A stretch of DNA of 64,000 bases from Haliscomenobacter sp041740695 (GTDB lineage: Bacteria > Bacteroidota > Bacteroidia > Chitinophagales > Saprospiraceae). Below are positions 18,555 to 27,733 of the stretch, in pieces. The position numbers and the translations under genes are program-made. The notes beneath the pieces were generated by a model, which saw only the letters and a list, made by a program, of their open reading frames with translations, did not search any database and was not told the origin of the DNA. Location: contig NZ_JBGSLK010000015.1 of assembly GCF_041740695.1 (NCBI RefSeq), positions 22,670 to 86,669 on the forward strand. Reading direction: 5' to 3'. The first letter of the stretch is position 1. The number at the start of each line of letters is the position of its first letter.

Positions 18555-19988
18555 TTAGTTTAGGGTGATTTGGCGGCCTTGGTAGAATTCAACCTGTTTG
18601 AGATTGAAGATGTATTGGAACTTGGCGCGGGTCAGGTCCATCTGGGCCTGAGACAAGTTGTTGCGTGCGGTATTGAAATCCAGTTGGTTGGCCGCACCGA
18701 TATCGAAGCGCTGTTGGGCACCTTCGAAGGCTAGCCTGGAAGCTTCCTCGGCGGCTTGAGCTGCGATATAAGACCGACGTGCAGCGCGGGCATTGGCGAT
18801 GGCCGTTTGGATGTCCGTTTTCAGCTGTTGTTTGGCCTGTTCGTTGTTTAAGTCAACGCCAGCTACGCTGATTTTGGCCCGCTCCATATTGATGCGGTTG
18901 CGGTTGTTGTTGAAAATGGGAATCGACAACTGCATCCCGATACTTTGACCAAAGTTCTGATTGATCTGATCCGTCCAGGCTTGTTTGCTCAACTGAATTG
19001 GGATTTGGGATTCTATCTCAAAGGTGACGGGTTGACCGTTAAAAAAAGCGGTCTGGCTGATCCTTTGATTTTGGAAGGCAAAATTATACGCGCGGCTGGA
19101 GGCGTAAGAATTCAGGTTGCCAAAAAAAGACAAAGAAGGCAACATACCCGCTCTGGCCAAATCGATACCGATCAGGGCACTTTCCCGGCGTTTTTGTCCC
19201 GCCTGAATTTGTGGTTGGGTACCCAGGGCACCATTGTAAATTTCTTCAACCACAAAAGCATCAGGATTGGCGTTGGCCGGAATGCTGATTTCGGGGCGCT
19301 CAATCAACAATTCTTGAGCGGGATCGAGCAGCATCAACTGTTTGAGTGCAAGGTAACTCAGGGTAACCTGGTTTTCAGCGTTAACCACCGTTTGTTGATT
19401 CAACGCAACTTGAGACAAAGCATCCAGGCGCTCATTGCGCGGGCGGGAACCTGCCTCGATCAGTTTTTCGGTTTGCGCCAATTGCAAACGTGATTGATCC
19501 AATTGAGTCTTGGAAATGGCCAATTGCTCCTCGGCCAACAGCACATTCAGGTAATTTGCCGCCACGTTTAAAGCAAGGGTATTGGTAGTGGTCGCGGCAT
19601 CGAACCGGATTGCCTCCATATCGATGCGGCTTTGGATGATGCTGTTTTTGATTTGGCCCCCACTGTACACCGGAATGCCACCCGAAAGAGACAAACTGTT
19701 ACTGGTGATGTTTTGTGAGTTAAAGGAGTTGGTCGTAGGGTCGATGGTACGACCGAACTGTATGTTCCCACCAACCGAAGCATTGATTTGTGGAAGTCGG
19801 TTGGCCTGGTTTTGTTTCACCGCAAGTGCAGCGGTGTTGATTTGGTTTTGGGCTTGTTTGATGGAAATGCTGTTCTTAGTGGCATATTCCACAATTTCTT
19901 GTAAGGTCCAGCGCTTTTGAGCACTTAGACCTGTACAAAGTAGCAATCCTAGGATTACACCCAAGCTCAGTTTGGCGAAGTTTGACAT
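18555..19988 (-). CDS. TolC family outer-membrane efflux protein
   Basis: About 477 residues from the ATG at 19988, with a signal peptide (MSNFAKLSLGVILGLLLCTG, cleaved near SAQ). Typical outer-membrane efflux protein pattern: WTLQEIVEYATKNSISIKQA at the N-terminus, two long helical repeats (LLAEEQLAISKTQLDQSRLQ and the matching AARRSYIAAQAAEEASRLAF) and a conserved YIFNLKQVEFYQGR end. It forms a trimeric channel across the outer membrane and periplasm. It is transcribed with the adaptor gene 163 bp downstream, separated by tandem palindromes. Confidence 0.92.
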   Translation of the reverse strand: MSNFAKLSLGVILGLLLCTGLSAQKRWTLQEIVEYATKNSISIKQAQNQINTAALAVKQNQANRLPQINASVGGNIQFGRTIDPTTNSFNSQNITSNSLSLSGGIPVYSGGQIKNSIIQSRIDMEAIRFDAATTTNTLALNVAANYLNVLLAEEQLAISKTQLDQSRLQLAQTEKLIEAGSRPRNERLDALSQVALNQQTVVNAENQVTLSYLALKQLMLLDPAQELLIERPEISIPANANPDAFVVEEIYNGALGTQPQIQAGQKRRESALIGIDLARAGMLPSLSFFGNLNSYASSRAYNFAFQNQRISQTAFFNGQPVTFEIESQIPIQLSKQAWTDQINQNFGQSIGMQLSIPIFNNNRNRINMERAKISVAGVDLNNEQAKQQLKTDIQTAIANARAARRSYIAAQAAEEASRLAFEGAQQRFDIGAANQLDFNTARNNLSQAQMDLTRAKFQYIFNLKQVEFYQGRQITLN

Positions 19989-20091
19989 GATGCTTTTCTT
20001 AAAAAATTTAACACACTGCAATACTAGAAAAGCACCCGCGAAAGGCAGATTTTTTTATATAAAAAGGCGGTTATTCTAGATAAGGGACGGA

Positions 20092-21483
20092 TCAACGAAT
20101 GCCGGACTGCACTTGCCCCATGCCAATGACCCGATCGTAGCGTTCTCCGAAGGCTCGGTAATAGATGATTATGGTGTACACATTTTCGGTTTCCCACCAA
20201 TCGCCATCGATGGGACTGAGGCTCGCGGGAGCGGTGCTGGTATTGCGTGGTTTGGTTGCATAAGCATAATTGTAGTACCCCTGTTTCAGTGGCGTACGTA
20301 CGGTATAGGCTTGTAACACATCGTCGAATTTCATTTTGTATTGGGGCAACATTTGCCAATCGTTGAAACGACCAACGAGGAAAACATCCTGATTCTCGAT
20401 GGGCTCATTCATACTCAGGGAAAACTGCACTTCAGCGTAATCGCTCCCCACCGCATTGTTGAAGTGGTTGGCATCGTCCTGGGCCAAATCCCGCCAGTCA
20501 GTAGGGCTAGGCTTGACTCCTTCTACCTGGCTGTTGCGGCGTTGCAGGTTCTCGTCGAGGCGCATGCCACGCTGGTCTGAATTGCCAATGACAAAATCAC
20601 CGTTGAGGTCAAAAATTTGAAAATATTGTGAACTTTCAAAAACCTGATCCTCCTTCATGATGATTTCATACCGATTGTTGACGCGGTTGATGGTGGCAAT
20701 CTGCGAACCATAGATGAACAAACTGCGCATGTCTAACCAGCGGAATTCTTTTCCTGCAGGGAAAACAACCTTGTCCTGGTAATCCCATACCAGGTTGTTT
20801 CCCCGGTTAAAATTGGGGATGATCCCGGTTATCGCGTTGTCCCAACGGTTGTTTTGCAAAATCGTAGCTTTGATTTCCTGCCGCATGTTGCCAATGGGGA
20901 GCTTATCAACACTTACTTCAAAATCGATTTCCTGATGGGTTTTGAACTTACCCACCGCGGCTGGTGGAACCAATTTGGCATTGATAAAAACTTTGTTCTC
21001 CAGCACGATGAAGCGCCGAGACAGTACGGTTACTTCTTTATTGAGGTTTTCGTAAATCTGTAAAATGTAATTGCCCGAACGGGTAATGCGGGTATTTTCG
21101 TTGGGCAAAACGAGGCGGTAATGCGAAAAGGGACTCGTCGCTTTAAAAGAATTGTGGTACTCCCGCAGCAAATCATTGGCATACCCATCGATGTAGTCCA
21201 GTTCGGAAAGTGAAGTGGGCTTCCAATTGATGTCGCACTGGATGACGCGGTAATAATAGGACTTGGAATCCGCTTCCATGTCGTCAAATTCCAGTTCCAG
21301 TAGGTCACTCCCATCCAACACCAGGATGGGTTGACTAAGGTAGAGTCCTTTTTGTGTAAATTTGACCGACTTGATGTGTGGCTGGTAAACAAAGTCTTCG
21401 TAACGCAGGGCTTGGTCCTGGGCATGAACGCTTTGTAGCAATACAACAGCACAACAGAGTGAGAGCATCAAAAACCGCAACAT
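20092..21483 (-). CDS. Type IX secretion system plug protein (DUF5103)
   Basis: 463 residues, signal peptide MLRFLMLSLCCAVVLLQSVH-AQ. The order of an N-terminal beta-rich region (HIKSVKFTQKG, YYRVIQCDINWKPTSLSE, YNDL-like DGYANDLLREYHNS) and a C-terminal immunoglobulin-like part (VFLVGRFNDWQ, GYYNYAYATKP, WETENVYTIIIYYR) is that of the DUF5103 family. A member of it in Flavobacterium plugs the SprA translocon of T9SS when no substrate is in transit (family knowledge). This fits the many T9SS cargo genes in the window. The gene is followed by the TolC/adaptor pair on the same strand with a 103-bp gap. Confidence 0.88.
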   Translation of the reverse strand: MLRFLMLSLCCAVVLLQSVHAQDQALRYEDFVYQPHIKSVKFTQKGLYLSQPILVLDGSDLLELEFDDMEADSKSYYYRVIQCDINWKPTSLSELDYIDGYANDLLREYHNSFKATSPFSHYRLVLPNENTRITRSGNYILQIYENLNKEVTVLSRRFIVLENKVFINAKLVPPAAVGKFKTHQEIDFEVSVDKLPIGNMRQEIKATILQNNRWDNAITGIIPNFNRGNNLVWDYQDKVVFPAGKEFRWLDMRSLFIYGSQIATINRVNNRYEIIMKEDQVFESSQYFQIFDLNGDFVIGNSDQRGMRLDENLQRRNSQVEGVKPSPTDWRDLAQDDANHFNNAVGSDYAEVQFSLSMNEPIENQDVFLVGRFNDWQMLPQYKMKFDDVLQAYTVRTPLKQGYYNYAYATKPRNTSTAPASLSPIDGDWWETENVYTIIIYYRAFGERYDRVIGMGQVQSGIR

Positions 21484-21498
21484 ATTGAGCAGGGTTAA

Positions 21499-21526
21499 TA
21501 GACTTTATTTCTATTCATAAAGTCTA
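21499..21526. promoter_or_regulatory. Inverted repeat upstream of the T9SS plug gene
   Basis: TAGACTTTAT (21499-21508) and ATAAAGTCTA (21517-21526) form a 10-bp perfect inverted repeat with an 8-nt centre, 15 bp upstream of the start codon at 21483. The position fits an operator or a leader hairpin. Confidence 0.35.
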
Positions 21527-21588
21527 ATATTTACCCCAAATAACGCAAAAAAGCGTTGAACTAAGGTGAAGACCACGCATTTAGTAGT

Positions 21589-21705
21589 GGGGCAAAAATA
21601 AGTATTCATTTTTCCTGAGCCAAAGGATTAGATAAGAAACTTAAAATGAAGCATTTACTTATCTAATCCTTTGGCAAAATGAAGCACTTATTTTTTTATT
21701 GCCCC
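21589..21705. repeat. 117-bp palindromic dispersed element, family B copy 1
   Basis: Ends GGGGC...GCCCC with an outer imperfect stem (GGGGCAAAAATAAGT side) and an inner perfect 18-bp stem GCCAAAGGATTAGATAAG (21619-21636) pairing with 21658-21675. The same architecture and much of the sequence recur at 36096-36211. It lies between the divergent starts of the plug gene and the nucleotidyltransferase. Confidence 0.9.
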
Positions 21706-21718
21706 TTAATTCATTCGC

Positions 21719-22336
21719 ATGGAAAATGCTGAACCACAAACCGGCATCATCATCCTGGCCGCTGGGGCCTCAACCCGCATGGGGCAAGCCAAACAACTGC
21801 TGCGGATTGGTGGCGAAAGCCTGATTCAAAAGGCAGTAAAAACCGCGCTGGGCACAATTTTTCGGCCAGTGCTGGTGGTTTTAGGGGCAAATCGGGAACA
21901 AATAGAACCAGAACTGCAAAGCACGGAAATACTGAAGGTATTCAATCCAGATTGGTCTACCGGGATGGGGAGCTCCATTGCGACTGGTTTGGCCCATCTG
22001 TTGCAACAAACGCCTTCGATCCAACAGGTTTTGATCTTGGTGGGCGACCAACCTTTGTTGAAAGTGGCTACTTTAACTGCTTTGGTGGAATTGCAAAGCC
22101 AAACCCAGGCACCCTTGGTCGTCTCCCGGTACACGAATACTTTGGGGGTTCCAGCTTTGTTTACACAAGCCCTTTTTGGGGACTTGGCAGCATTGCACAG
22201 TGCCCAAGGGGCCAAAGCTTTGATTCAACAACACCTGCATCAGGCGGCTGTACTCGATTTTCCGGAAGGGGCGCTAGATCTGGATACGCCGGAGGAATGG
22301 GCTGCTTTTTTGACAAAAATCAATTTCCCAGGGTAG
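21719..22336 (+). CDS. MobA-like NTP transferase (MocA type)
   Basis: 205 residues. The N-terminal LAAGASTRMGQAKQLL is the nucleotide-binding loop of MobA/MocA-type nucleotidyltransferases (GxSxRMGxxK), followed by VGDQPLL (metal-binding D of the GDQP motif) and a C-terminal DLDTPEEW typical of the family. Members attach CTP or GTP to molybdopterin; others act on different small molecules. No molybdenum-enzyme genes are in the window, so the substrate is open. The gene begins 13 bp after a 117-bp palindromic element, so its promoter may lie within or upstream of that element. Confidence 0.85.
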   Translation: MENAEPQTGIIILAAGASTRMGQAKQLLRIGGESLIQKAVKTALGTIFRPVLVVLGANREQIEPELQSTEILKVFNPDWSTGMGSSIATGLAHLLQQTPSIQQVLILVGDQPLLKVATLTALVELQSQTQAPLVVSRYTNTLGVPALFTQALFGDLAALHSAQGAKALIQQHLHQAAVLDFPEGALDLDTPEEWAAFLTKINFPG

Positions 22337-22386
22337 TTGAATGTCTATTTATTTACCCTAACTTCCCCTTTCCAAAATCAAACACG

Positions 22387-25300
22387 ATGAGAATAATCCT
22401 GACTCTTTTATGCGTTGTACTGTTTTTGCAAGTGCATGCACAGTACAAGCCGATTCCCCAGCGCAGCACTACGGCTGGTACGAAGGAACAAAATACTCAC
22501 TTACCGATTAAGGCGCTGCCTCGTTTTTCCCAAAACAGCAGTACACCTGATCCAAGCAACATCAGCTACAACAATTTACCAAAACCCAAGCTGAGCCTCC
22601 GCAAGCCCATTCCCGGCCCGCTGATGGTACGGGATGAAAAAAGTGGCCTGCCCATTTTTATCGAAGGTGAAGTAGAAGGTTTGCCCGAATTGCGCGATGC
22701 CCCCAACAGTCAAAGGGCCATTCAATACCTCGATCACTTCAGCAAAGACCTACGTATTGTTGCTCCCGGGAAAGAATTTGTGCTGGTCAGTCAATCCACC
22801 GATGAGCAACAACAAAATCACCTGCGCTTCCGGCAGCAGTACCAGGGTATTGAGGTGTACGGTGCTGAGGTCATTTTGCACGAGAAGGAGGGAAAAATTC
22901 TCCTCTTCAATGGCCGCTACTTCCCTACCCCAGCGCTGCGCTCGGTAAAACCTGGGTTGGATTCGCCCCAAGCCATCCAGGCAGCCTTGGCCGATGTGCA
23001 AAAAAAGGAAACCTTGCGCTCCCTTTCCACCGCTGAGGTAAGCATGGTGGGTGAACAAATCGCCAAAAAACAATTGGTCATTTTTCACACTGGCCCCGAG
23101 CTAGATGTGCCTAAACTGTGCTGGTACCTGGAGATTGCCCCCAATCTACATGCCCGCTGGGCCTATTTTATCGATGCTGAAAGTGGGGCGGTGTTAAAAA
23201 GTCATTCGCTCTTGTGCAAGATGAAGCACCAAAGTGCCAAAAAAACTGACACTCCAGCCCATTTTCATACCCATGAGAGCATTGAGGAAGTCCAAAACAG
23301 CAGCAACCTTGCGCTTTTGGATGGCAAAGCTACCGCCAAAGCCAGAGACCTGGCGGGTGTGGAGCGCACCATCAATACTTACCTGATTGGCAATACCTAT
23401 TTTATGTTGGATGCCAGCAAGGACATGTACAATCCTACAACTTCCGACCTGCCACAAGATCCTAGAGGAGGCATCGTAACCTTAGATATACGCAACACAC
23501 TTAAGGCGGATGGCAGTTTTAATGCCTATTTTTTTACCAGCGGTACCAATAGCTGGACCGCCCCCAACGCTGTCAGCGCCCACTACAATGCCAGTGTGGT
23601 CTACGATTATTTCCGCAATACCTTTGGGCGCCAATCCATCAATGGAACCAAAAGTACCATTCGTTCTTATGTCAATATGCCCGATGAAGACGGTTCTTCG
23701 CTGGAAAATGCCTTTTGGAATGGCGATGCCATGTTTTATGGCAACGGTGGCTCCACAATTCGCAGTTTGGCCCGAGCCTTGGATGTAGCGGGGCACGAAA
23801 TCACCCACGGCATCATTCAACATACCGCCAACCTGGAATACGAAAATGAACCCGGTGCGCTCAATGAATCCTTTGCCGATATTTTTGGGGCCATGATTGA
23901 CCGCGATGATTGGAAAATGGGCGAAGACGTGGTATTGCCCTCCGCTTTCCCCACGGGTGCCTTGCGCGATTTGTCGAATCCACACAACGGTGGAACCAGT
24001 TTGAACGACGAAGGCTGGCAACCTGCCTCCTACTCCGAGCGCTACACTGGTTCGGAAGACAATGGAGGGGTACACATCAACAGTGGCATTGTCAATCGTG
24101 CCTTTTTCCTGTTTGCCACCCAGGTTGGCAAAGAAATGGCCGAACAAGTGTATTATTCTGCATTGAGCAACTACATCACCCGCTCCTCCCGTTTTGTGGA
24201 TGCGCGCCTGGCCGTTGTGCGCGCCGCCCGGGAAAAAGGCGGTGAAACCGTGGCCAAAGCAGCCGAATCGGCTTTTGAAACCGTTGGCATCCGGGTAGGA
24301 GTACCGACTGCCCCTCCTGTGGATTTGAGTTTCAACCCGGGCACCCAGTTTGTCTTGGGCGTAAAAGCTGACTACAGTGGCCTCGGCATTTTTGATGTCA
24401 ATAAAAGTACCATTTTGGAATTACCCATCGCCAATGGGGTACTGCGCAAACCAACAGTGGCTGACGATGGTAGCCTGATCATTTACATCAATGGCCGCAA
24501 ACAGCTCAAATACCTGGAGCTCGACTGGGCCAAGGCTACGTATGATACGGGTACACTCAACAACAACCGGATTTGGGAAAATGTGGCCCTGTCCAAAGAT
24601 GGTCTGCGCCTGGCGGCTCTGGTGACTGACCGGGAGGGTGAAATTGGCATCATCGATTTGACTAGAACCGGCAGCAATACCCGCTATTTTGAACTGTACA
24701 ATCCTTCCTACACGGAGGGTGTAACCACGGGGGATGTTGTAGGTGGGGACGCCCTGGAATGGGACCTCAGCAGTGAAACCGTAGTATACGATGCCAATAA
24801 TGAAGTGCCTCTGAGTGGTTTTGGAACTTACAACTACTGGGACGTGGGCCTGCTGAATGCCTGGAACAAAAAAACCAACACCTTTGGCGATGGGAAAATT
24901 GAAAAAATCTTCACTGGCCTAGAGGATGGGGAAAACATCGGTAATCCCAGTTTTTCCAAAAACACACCTTATATATTGTCTTTCGATTACTTCGTGGACA
25001 ACAATGGGAATGGTGAGCTGGATGATTCGGATGACTATGAAGTACTGACCACCAATTTGGAAACGGGCGACATTGGTACCGTGTTTGAAAACAGCACCCT
25101 TGGTTTCCCCAATTATGCGACCAAAGATGACTTTATCATTTTTGATGCCCAAAACAACGCTGGCGACGATGTGATTGCCATTGCGCCCCTCAAAACTGAT
25201 AAACTCACCCCTAATGCCGATCCCAGCATTTTTAAAGCGGGCTATGTATTAGGTGTCTGGTTTGCCAATGGCCAACGGATTTTGAGCAGCAATCGGGATG

Positions 25301-25563
25301 AAGCCTGGCCTGAAGCCAACATCAAAGTGTATCCCAACCCATTTGGGGACCAAACGTTGGTAGAGTTGGAACTGAACGACAACCAAACGTTGCGCATGGA
25401 AGTGTATGACCTCTTTGGTCGCACGATTCGGCAATATCAGTGGCAAGTAGGTGCAGGAAAAACGCAGCAACGTTTGGACTTGGCCGATTTACCCACCGGA
25501 AATTACCTGCTACGCATCAGTGCAGGTCAAAAAAACACCACTCGGAAGTTGGTCAAGTGGTAG
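22387..25563 (+). CDS. Secreted M4 (thermolysin-like) metalloprotease with T9SS sorting domain
   Basis: 1,058 residues. The start at 22387 gives a signal peptide (MRIILTLLCVVLFLQVHAQ); the open frame further upstream overlaps the previous gene and is discarded. The order is an FTP-type propeptide (YQGIEVYGAEVILHEKEGK), an M4 catalytic domain with HEITH at 470-474 and the third zinc ligand in NESFAD (E494, 20 residues on, as in thermolysin), and HINSGIVNRAFF, which supplies the catalytic His. A ~380-residue C-terminal part with WD40/TolB-like strands (LSKDGLRLAALVTDREGEI) precedes a T9SS type A domain (VYPNPFGDQT, YDLFGRTI, PTGNYLLRI). It degrades extracellular protein; the C-terminal part may bind substrate (inference). 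A strong terminator follows. Confidence 0.95.
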   Translation: MRIILTLLCVVLFLQVHAQYKPIPQRSTTAGTKEQNTHLPIKALPRFSQNSSTPDPSNISYNNLPKPKLSLRKPIPGPLMVRDEKSGLPIFIEGEVEGLPELRDAPNSQRAIQYLDHFSKDLRIVAPGKEFVLVSQSTDEQQQNHLRFRQQYQGIEVYGAEVILHEKEGKILLFNGRYFPTPALRSVKPGLDSPQAIQAALADVQKKETLRSLSTAEVSMVGEQIAKKQLVIFHTGPELDVPKLCWYLEIAPNLHARWAYFIDAESGAVLKSHSLLCKMKHQSAKKTDTPAHFHTHESIEEVQNSSNLALLDGKATAKARDLAGVERTINTYLIGNTYFMLDASKDMYNPTTSDLPQDPRGGIVTLDIRNTLKADGSFNAYFFTSGTNSWTAPNAVSAHYNASVVYDYFRNTFGRQSINGTKSTIRSYVNMPDEDGSSLENAFWNGDAMFYGNGGSTIRSLARALDVAGHEITHGIIQHTANLEYENEPGALNESFADIFGAMIDRDDWKMGEDVVLPSAFPTGALRDLSNPHNGGTSLNDEGWQPASYSERYTGSEDNGGVHINSGIVNRAFFLFATQVGKEMAEQVYYSALSNYITRSSRFVDARLAVVRAAREKGGETVAKAAESAFETVGIRVGVPTAPPVDLSFNPGTQFVLGVKADYSGLGIFDVNKSTILELPIANGVLRKPTVADDGSLIIYINGRKQLKYLELDWAKATYDTGTLNNNRIWENVALSKDGLRLAALVTDREGEIGIIDLTRTGSNTRYFELYNPSYTEGVTTGDVVGGDALEWDLSSETVVYDANNEVPLSGFGTYNYWDVGLLNAWNKKTNTFGDGKIEKIFTGLEDGENIGNPSFSKNTPYILSFDYFVDNNGNGELDDSDDYEVLTTNLETGDIGTVFENSTLGFPNYATKDDFIIFDAQNNAGDDVIAIAPLKTDKLTPNADPSIFKAGYVLGVWFANGQRILSSNRDEAWPEANIKVYPNPFGDQTLVELELNDNQTLRMEVYDLFGRTIRQYQWQVGAGKTQQRLDLADLPTGNYLLRISAGQKNTTRKLVKW

Positions 25564-25580
25564 AAAGTAACATAGAAAAG

Positions 25581-25622
25581 AAAAAAGGTGAAAGTATGGC
25601 CTGGCCTACTTTCACCTTTTTT
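25581..25622. terminator. Strong terminator after the M4 protease
   Basis: A 16-bp perfect stem (AAAAAAGGTGAAAGTA at 25581-25596, complement at 25607-25622) with loop TGGCCTGGCC. The stem ends in a T run, 18 bp after the stop codon. Confidence 0.9.
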
Positions 25623-25987
25623 ATCCTAGAAATTTTTAGTTATGCAACCTTACAACGTCCCCAACAAGGTGTTTTATTGCAAAAACCGGCATTTTCCTAA
25701 CTTCTTTTCATTTTTAAACTAAGCCAAAAAAAATTTTTGTCGCTTCTGGCCCTTTTACCTGAATTTTTATAGCTGAAATGAGCGAAACGGAAAATTATAT
25801 TCTAAAATACCGCCAATATTAACCATAAAAGATAGGCACATCAATAGTTGGGGTAATATAGCATCAAAACAGATCAATTTTGGCGTAGCGCAGCCACCCA
25901 ATGTGGCGTAATTTTGTCATTGTAAACACCCAAGCACAACTTTTCGATTTTAACCCAAACTTTTTAGTAAACACAAAAACTGTTGTT

Positions 25988-26593
25988 ATGAAGGACATTT
26001 TAAAAACTACCGCCCGTCTTGTACTGCTTTCGGTTATGTTCGTATTGCCATTAGCTATGCAAGCCAAAGACGACAATCCTTTTATCTCCATCAATTCAAT
26101 TGGAAGCGAGAAAAAAGTAAGTCTGGTACTGAAGAACCTTAAAGGATCAACCACTATCCGTTTGGAAAGTGCACTGGAAGGGGTTCTGTTGGAAGAAGAA
26201 ATCACCAACGCTGAATATGCACGGGTTTTGAACCTGAACGAATTGTCTGATGGCAAATACAAACTGGTAGTAAGCACAGGTCTTCGTGAAACCGAACAAC
26301 CTATCTCGATCACCAGAACTGGCCTGAGTCTGAACATCAACGACCGGAAGCTGTTTTTCGCTCCCGTGGTTAGAACGACCGGACAATTGCTGGATGTGAG
26401 CCTCTTGAACAACCAACTGACTACCTTGAAACTCAGAATTGAGGATGCTGAAGGGCTACTGGTTTACGAAGATGAGGTACGCGACGTAGTAAAGGTGGAA
26501 AAACGTTACAACTTGAGCAAATTGCCTGCTGGTGAGTACACCATTGTACTGAACGTTGGCGACAAGGCTTATGTCAAAACAATTCGCAAATAA
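25988..26593 (+). CDS. Exported beta-rich protein (DUF3244-like)
   Basis: 201 residues from the ATG at 25988, signal peptide MKDILKTTARLVLLSVMFVL ending near AMQA. The remainder alternates short beta strands: KVSLVLKNLKGSTTIRLES, YARVLNLNELSDGKYKLVV, YNLSKLPAGEYTIVLNVGD. The last block resembles the final strands of T9SS sorting domains (LxxGxYxxxL) but lacks the PNP start, so I do not call it T9SS cargo. It resembles small DUF3244-type beta-sandwich proteins of Bacteroidota. The 424-bp region upstream holds the protease terminator, then AT-rich DNA with a TAATTTTG -7-like box at 25909-25916 and no clear -33 box. Function unknown. Confidence 0.75.
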   Translation: MKDILKTTARLVLLSVMFVLPLAMQAKDDNPFISINSIGSEKKVSLVLKNLKGSTTIRLESALEGVLLEEEITNAEYARVLNLNELSDGKYKLVVSTGLRETEQPISITRTGLSLNINDRKLFFAPVVRTTGQLLDVSLLNNQLTTLKLRIEDAEGLLVYEDEVRDVVKVEKRYNLSKLPAGEYTIVLNVGDKAYVKTIRK

Positions 26594-26609
26594 TTCATAT
26601 TGCGTTAAT

Positions 26610-26686
26610 ACATAGGTTCTATTTTTGGGGCATCAGATCTGAAAATTTTTTCCCCAGAATCTATGTAAAGAACTTGCGATCTGATG
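26610..26686. other. Nested hairpins between two genes
   Basis: ACATAG (26610-26615) pairs with CTATGT (26661-26666), GGGG with CCCC inside it, and CATCAGATC (26631-26639) is complementary to GATCTGATG (26678-26686). The two structures exclude each other, which would suit termination/antitermination, but they may simply end the upstream transcript. Confidence 0.35.
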
Positions 26687-26766
26687 TAGGTTAAGGAAGC
26701 TGCAATCTTCGGGTTGTGGCTTTACTTTTTTTTAGGGCCATTCTATTACAGCTAAAGTCTATTTTT

Positions 26767-26774
26767 TACCTTTG
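26767..26774 (+). promoter_or_regulatory. Candidate -7 box of the lipoprotein gene
   Basis: TACCTTTG fits TAnnTTTG and ends 23 bp before the ATG at 26798, the same distance as at ileS and the transglycosylase gene. I see no TTG at the expected -33 position. Confidence 0.45.
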
Positions 26775-26797
26775 CCGGCTAACCAACCGATAGTCCT

Positions 26798-27328
26798 ATG
26801 ATCAAAAAGTTTGCATTCAGTCTGCTCTTGTTGGCCGCAGTGAGCGCCTGTAAAAACGACAAAAACGTAAAAGAAGCAGCACAGGAAGAAGTGATTACAG
26901 AAATTCCAACATCTACCGCCGCTCCGAAAGAAGAAACCTACCAAGAAGCGGCACAAATGCAGGAGCTTTATGGCACTTACGTTACAGCCAATTATCCAGA
27001 TAAAGGCATTTGGAAACAGATCAGCATCAAATACGCAGGTCCTGATCGGGTAAAAGTTGACATTACGGGTAATCCCCTGGATGATGGCCGTCCTTCTTGT
27101 GCGATGAGTGACATTGGGGTTTTCCGCAATGGCCGCATCGAAATTCCGATTGAAAAAAAGGAAGACATGGCTGATGCCGACCGCACCCTGATGCTGCTGC
27201 AATTGACCGATAAAGACAATATCGCCCTGCGTTCAAAAGGTACCCGCGATCAATATTGGATTGTGTTGTCGCTGTTCTGCAATGTGAATACTACGCTGGC
27301 GGACAATTACAAAAGAATCGCGGACTAA
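26798..27328 (+). CDS. Lipoprotein of unknown function
   Basis: 176 residues. The signal sequence MIKKFAFSLLLLAAVSAC ends in a good lipobox (AVSA-C18), so the mature protein is lipidated. A charged, flexible linker (KEAAQEEVITEIPTSTAAPK) leads to a ~110-residue domain (ELYGTYVTANYPDKGIWKQI, RPSCAMSDIGVFRNGRIEIP) with two cysteines, C112 and C165, that could form a disulfide. No family is recognised; the layout is that of small periplasmic beta-barrel lipoproteins. It has its own candidate -7 box and is followed by a clear terminator. Confidence 0.75.
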   Translation: MIKKFAFSLLLLAAVSACKNDKNVKEAAQEEVITEIPTSTAAPKEETYQEAAQMQELYGTYVTANYPDKGIWKQISIKYAGPDRVKVDITGNPLDDGRPSCAMSDIGVFRNGRIEIPIEKKEDMADADRTLMLLQLTDKDNIALRSKGTRDQYWIVLSLFCNVNTTLADNYKRIAD

Positions 27329-27357
27329 GTTTAATCTGCTGATTTTAATCTGCTCAT

Positions 27358-27396
27358 ACCAAAGGCTGCTGCGCAAAATGTACAGCAGCCTTTGGT
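27358..27396. terminator. Terminator after the lipoprotein gene
   Basis: A perfect 14-bp stem ACCAAAGGCTGCTG (27358-27371) with complement at 27383-27396, loop of 11 nt, followed by GTTTTAT. It lies 29 bp after the stop codon. Confidence 0.85.
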
Positions 27397-27536
27397 GTTT
27401 TATAACGCGAAGCTTTGCCTTAAAATCTAAATATCAATAACTTACAATCTTACCCGCTAACTTTTTCTCCAATTCTGCGCTGGAACATCAAGCCTTCTTT
27501 TGGTACTGCACACCACTCCCGGCCCCTCTATCTTTG

Positions 27537-27733
27537 AACCATGATTTTTAATAAAAGAGGATCATTGTTAACCAAGGGTGATTAGCAAGACCGGGAGAGG
27601 GAAATCAGAGTGCCCCTCTCCCCTGCTTTATCAAGCGACTCATTTATTTGAAAATCCAGCGATTAGAAAGGTTGTGTAAATAATAGTTTTATGTAAGGCA
27701 AGTACAGGCTCATCTTTGATGGGCTTTTTTTTT
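27537..27733 (+). ncRNA. Candidate ~190-nt small RNA
   Basis: In a 566-bp stretch without a gene, a TATCTTTG box (27529-27536) is followed by an internal hairpin GGGAGAGGG (27593-27601)/CCCTCTCCC (27614-27622). It ends in an intrinsic terminator: AGGCTCATC (27706-27714), TTT, GATGGGCTT (27718-27726) and a 9-T run (27725-27733). Only a 13-codon ORF (ATG 27541) lies inside. The span is about the size of 6S RNA, but I found no convincing 6S-like closing stem. It could instead be an attenuated leader of the downstream gene at 27895. Confidence 0.35.

Noticed and set aside
21952..22386. An early start for the M4 protease
   Set aside because: The frame there overlaps the MobA-like gene, whereas the ATG at 22387 begins a clean signal peptide.
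27541..27585. 13-codon ORF as a leader peptide
   Set aside because: It is too short and has no run of one amino acid's codons to suggest attenuation; the RNA candidate explains the region as well.
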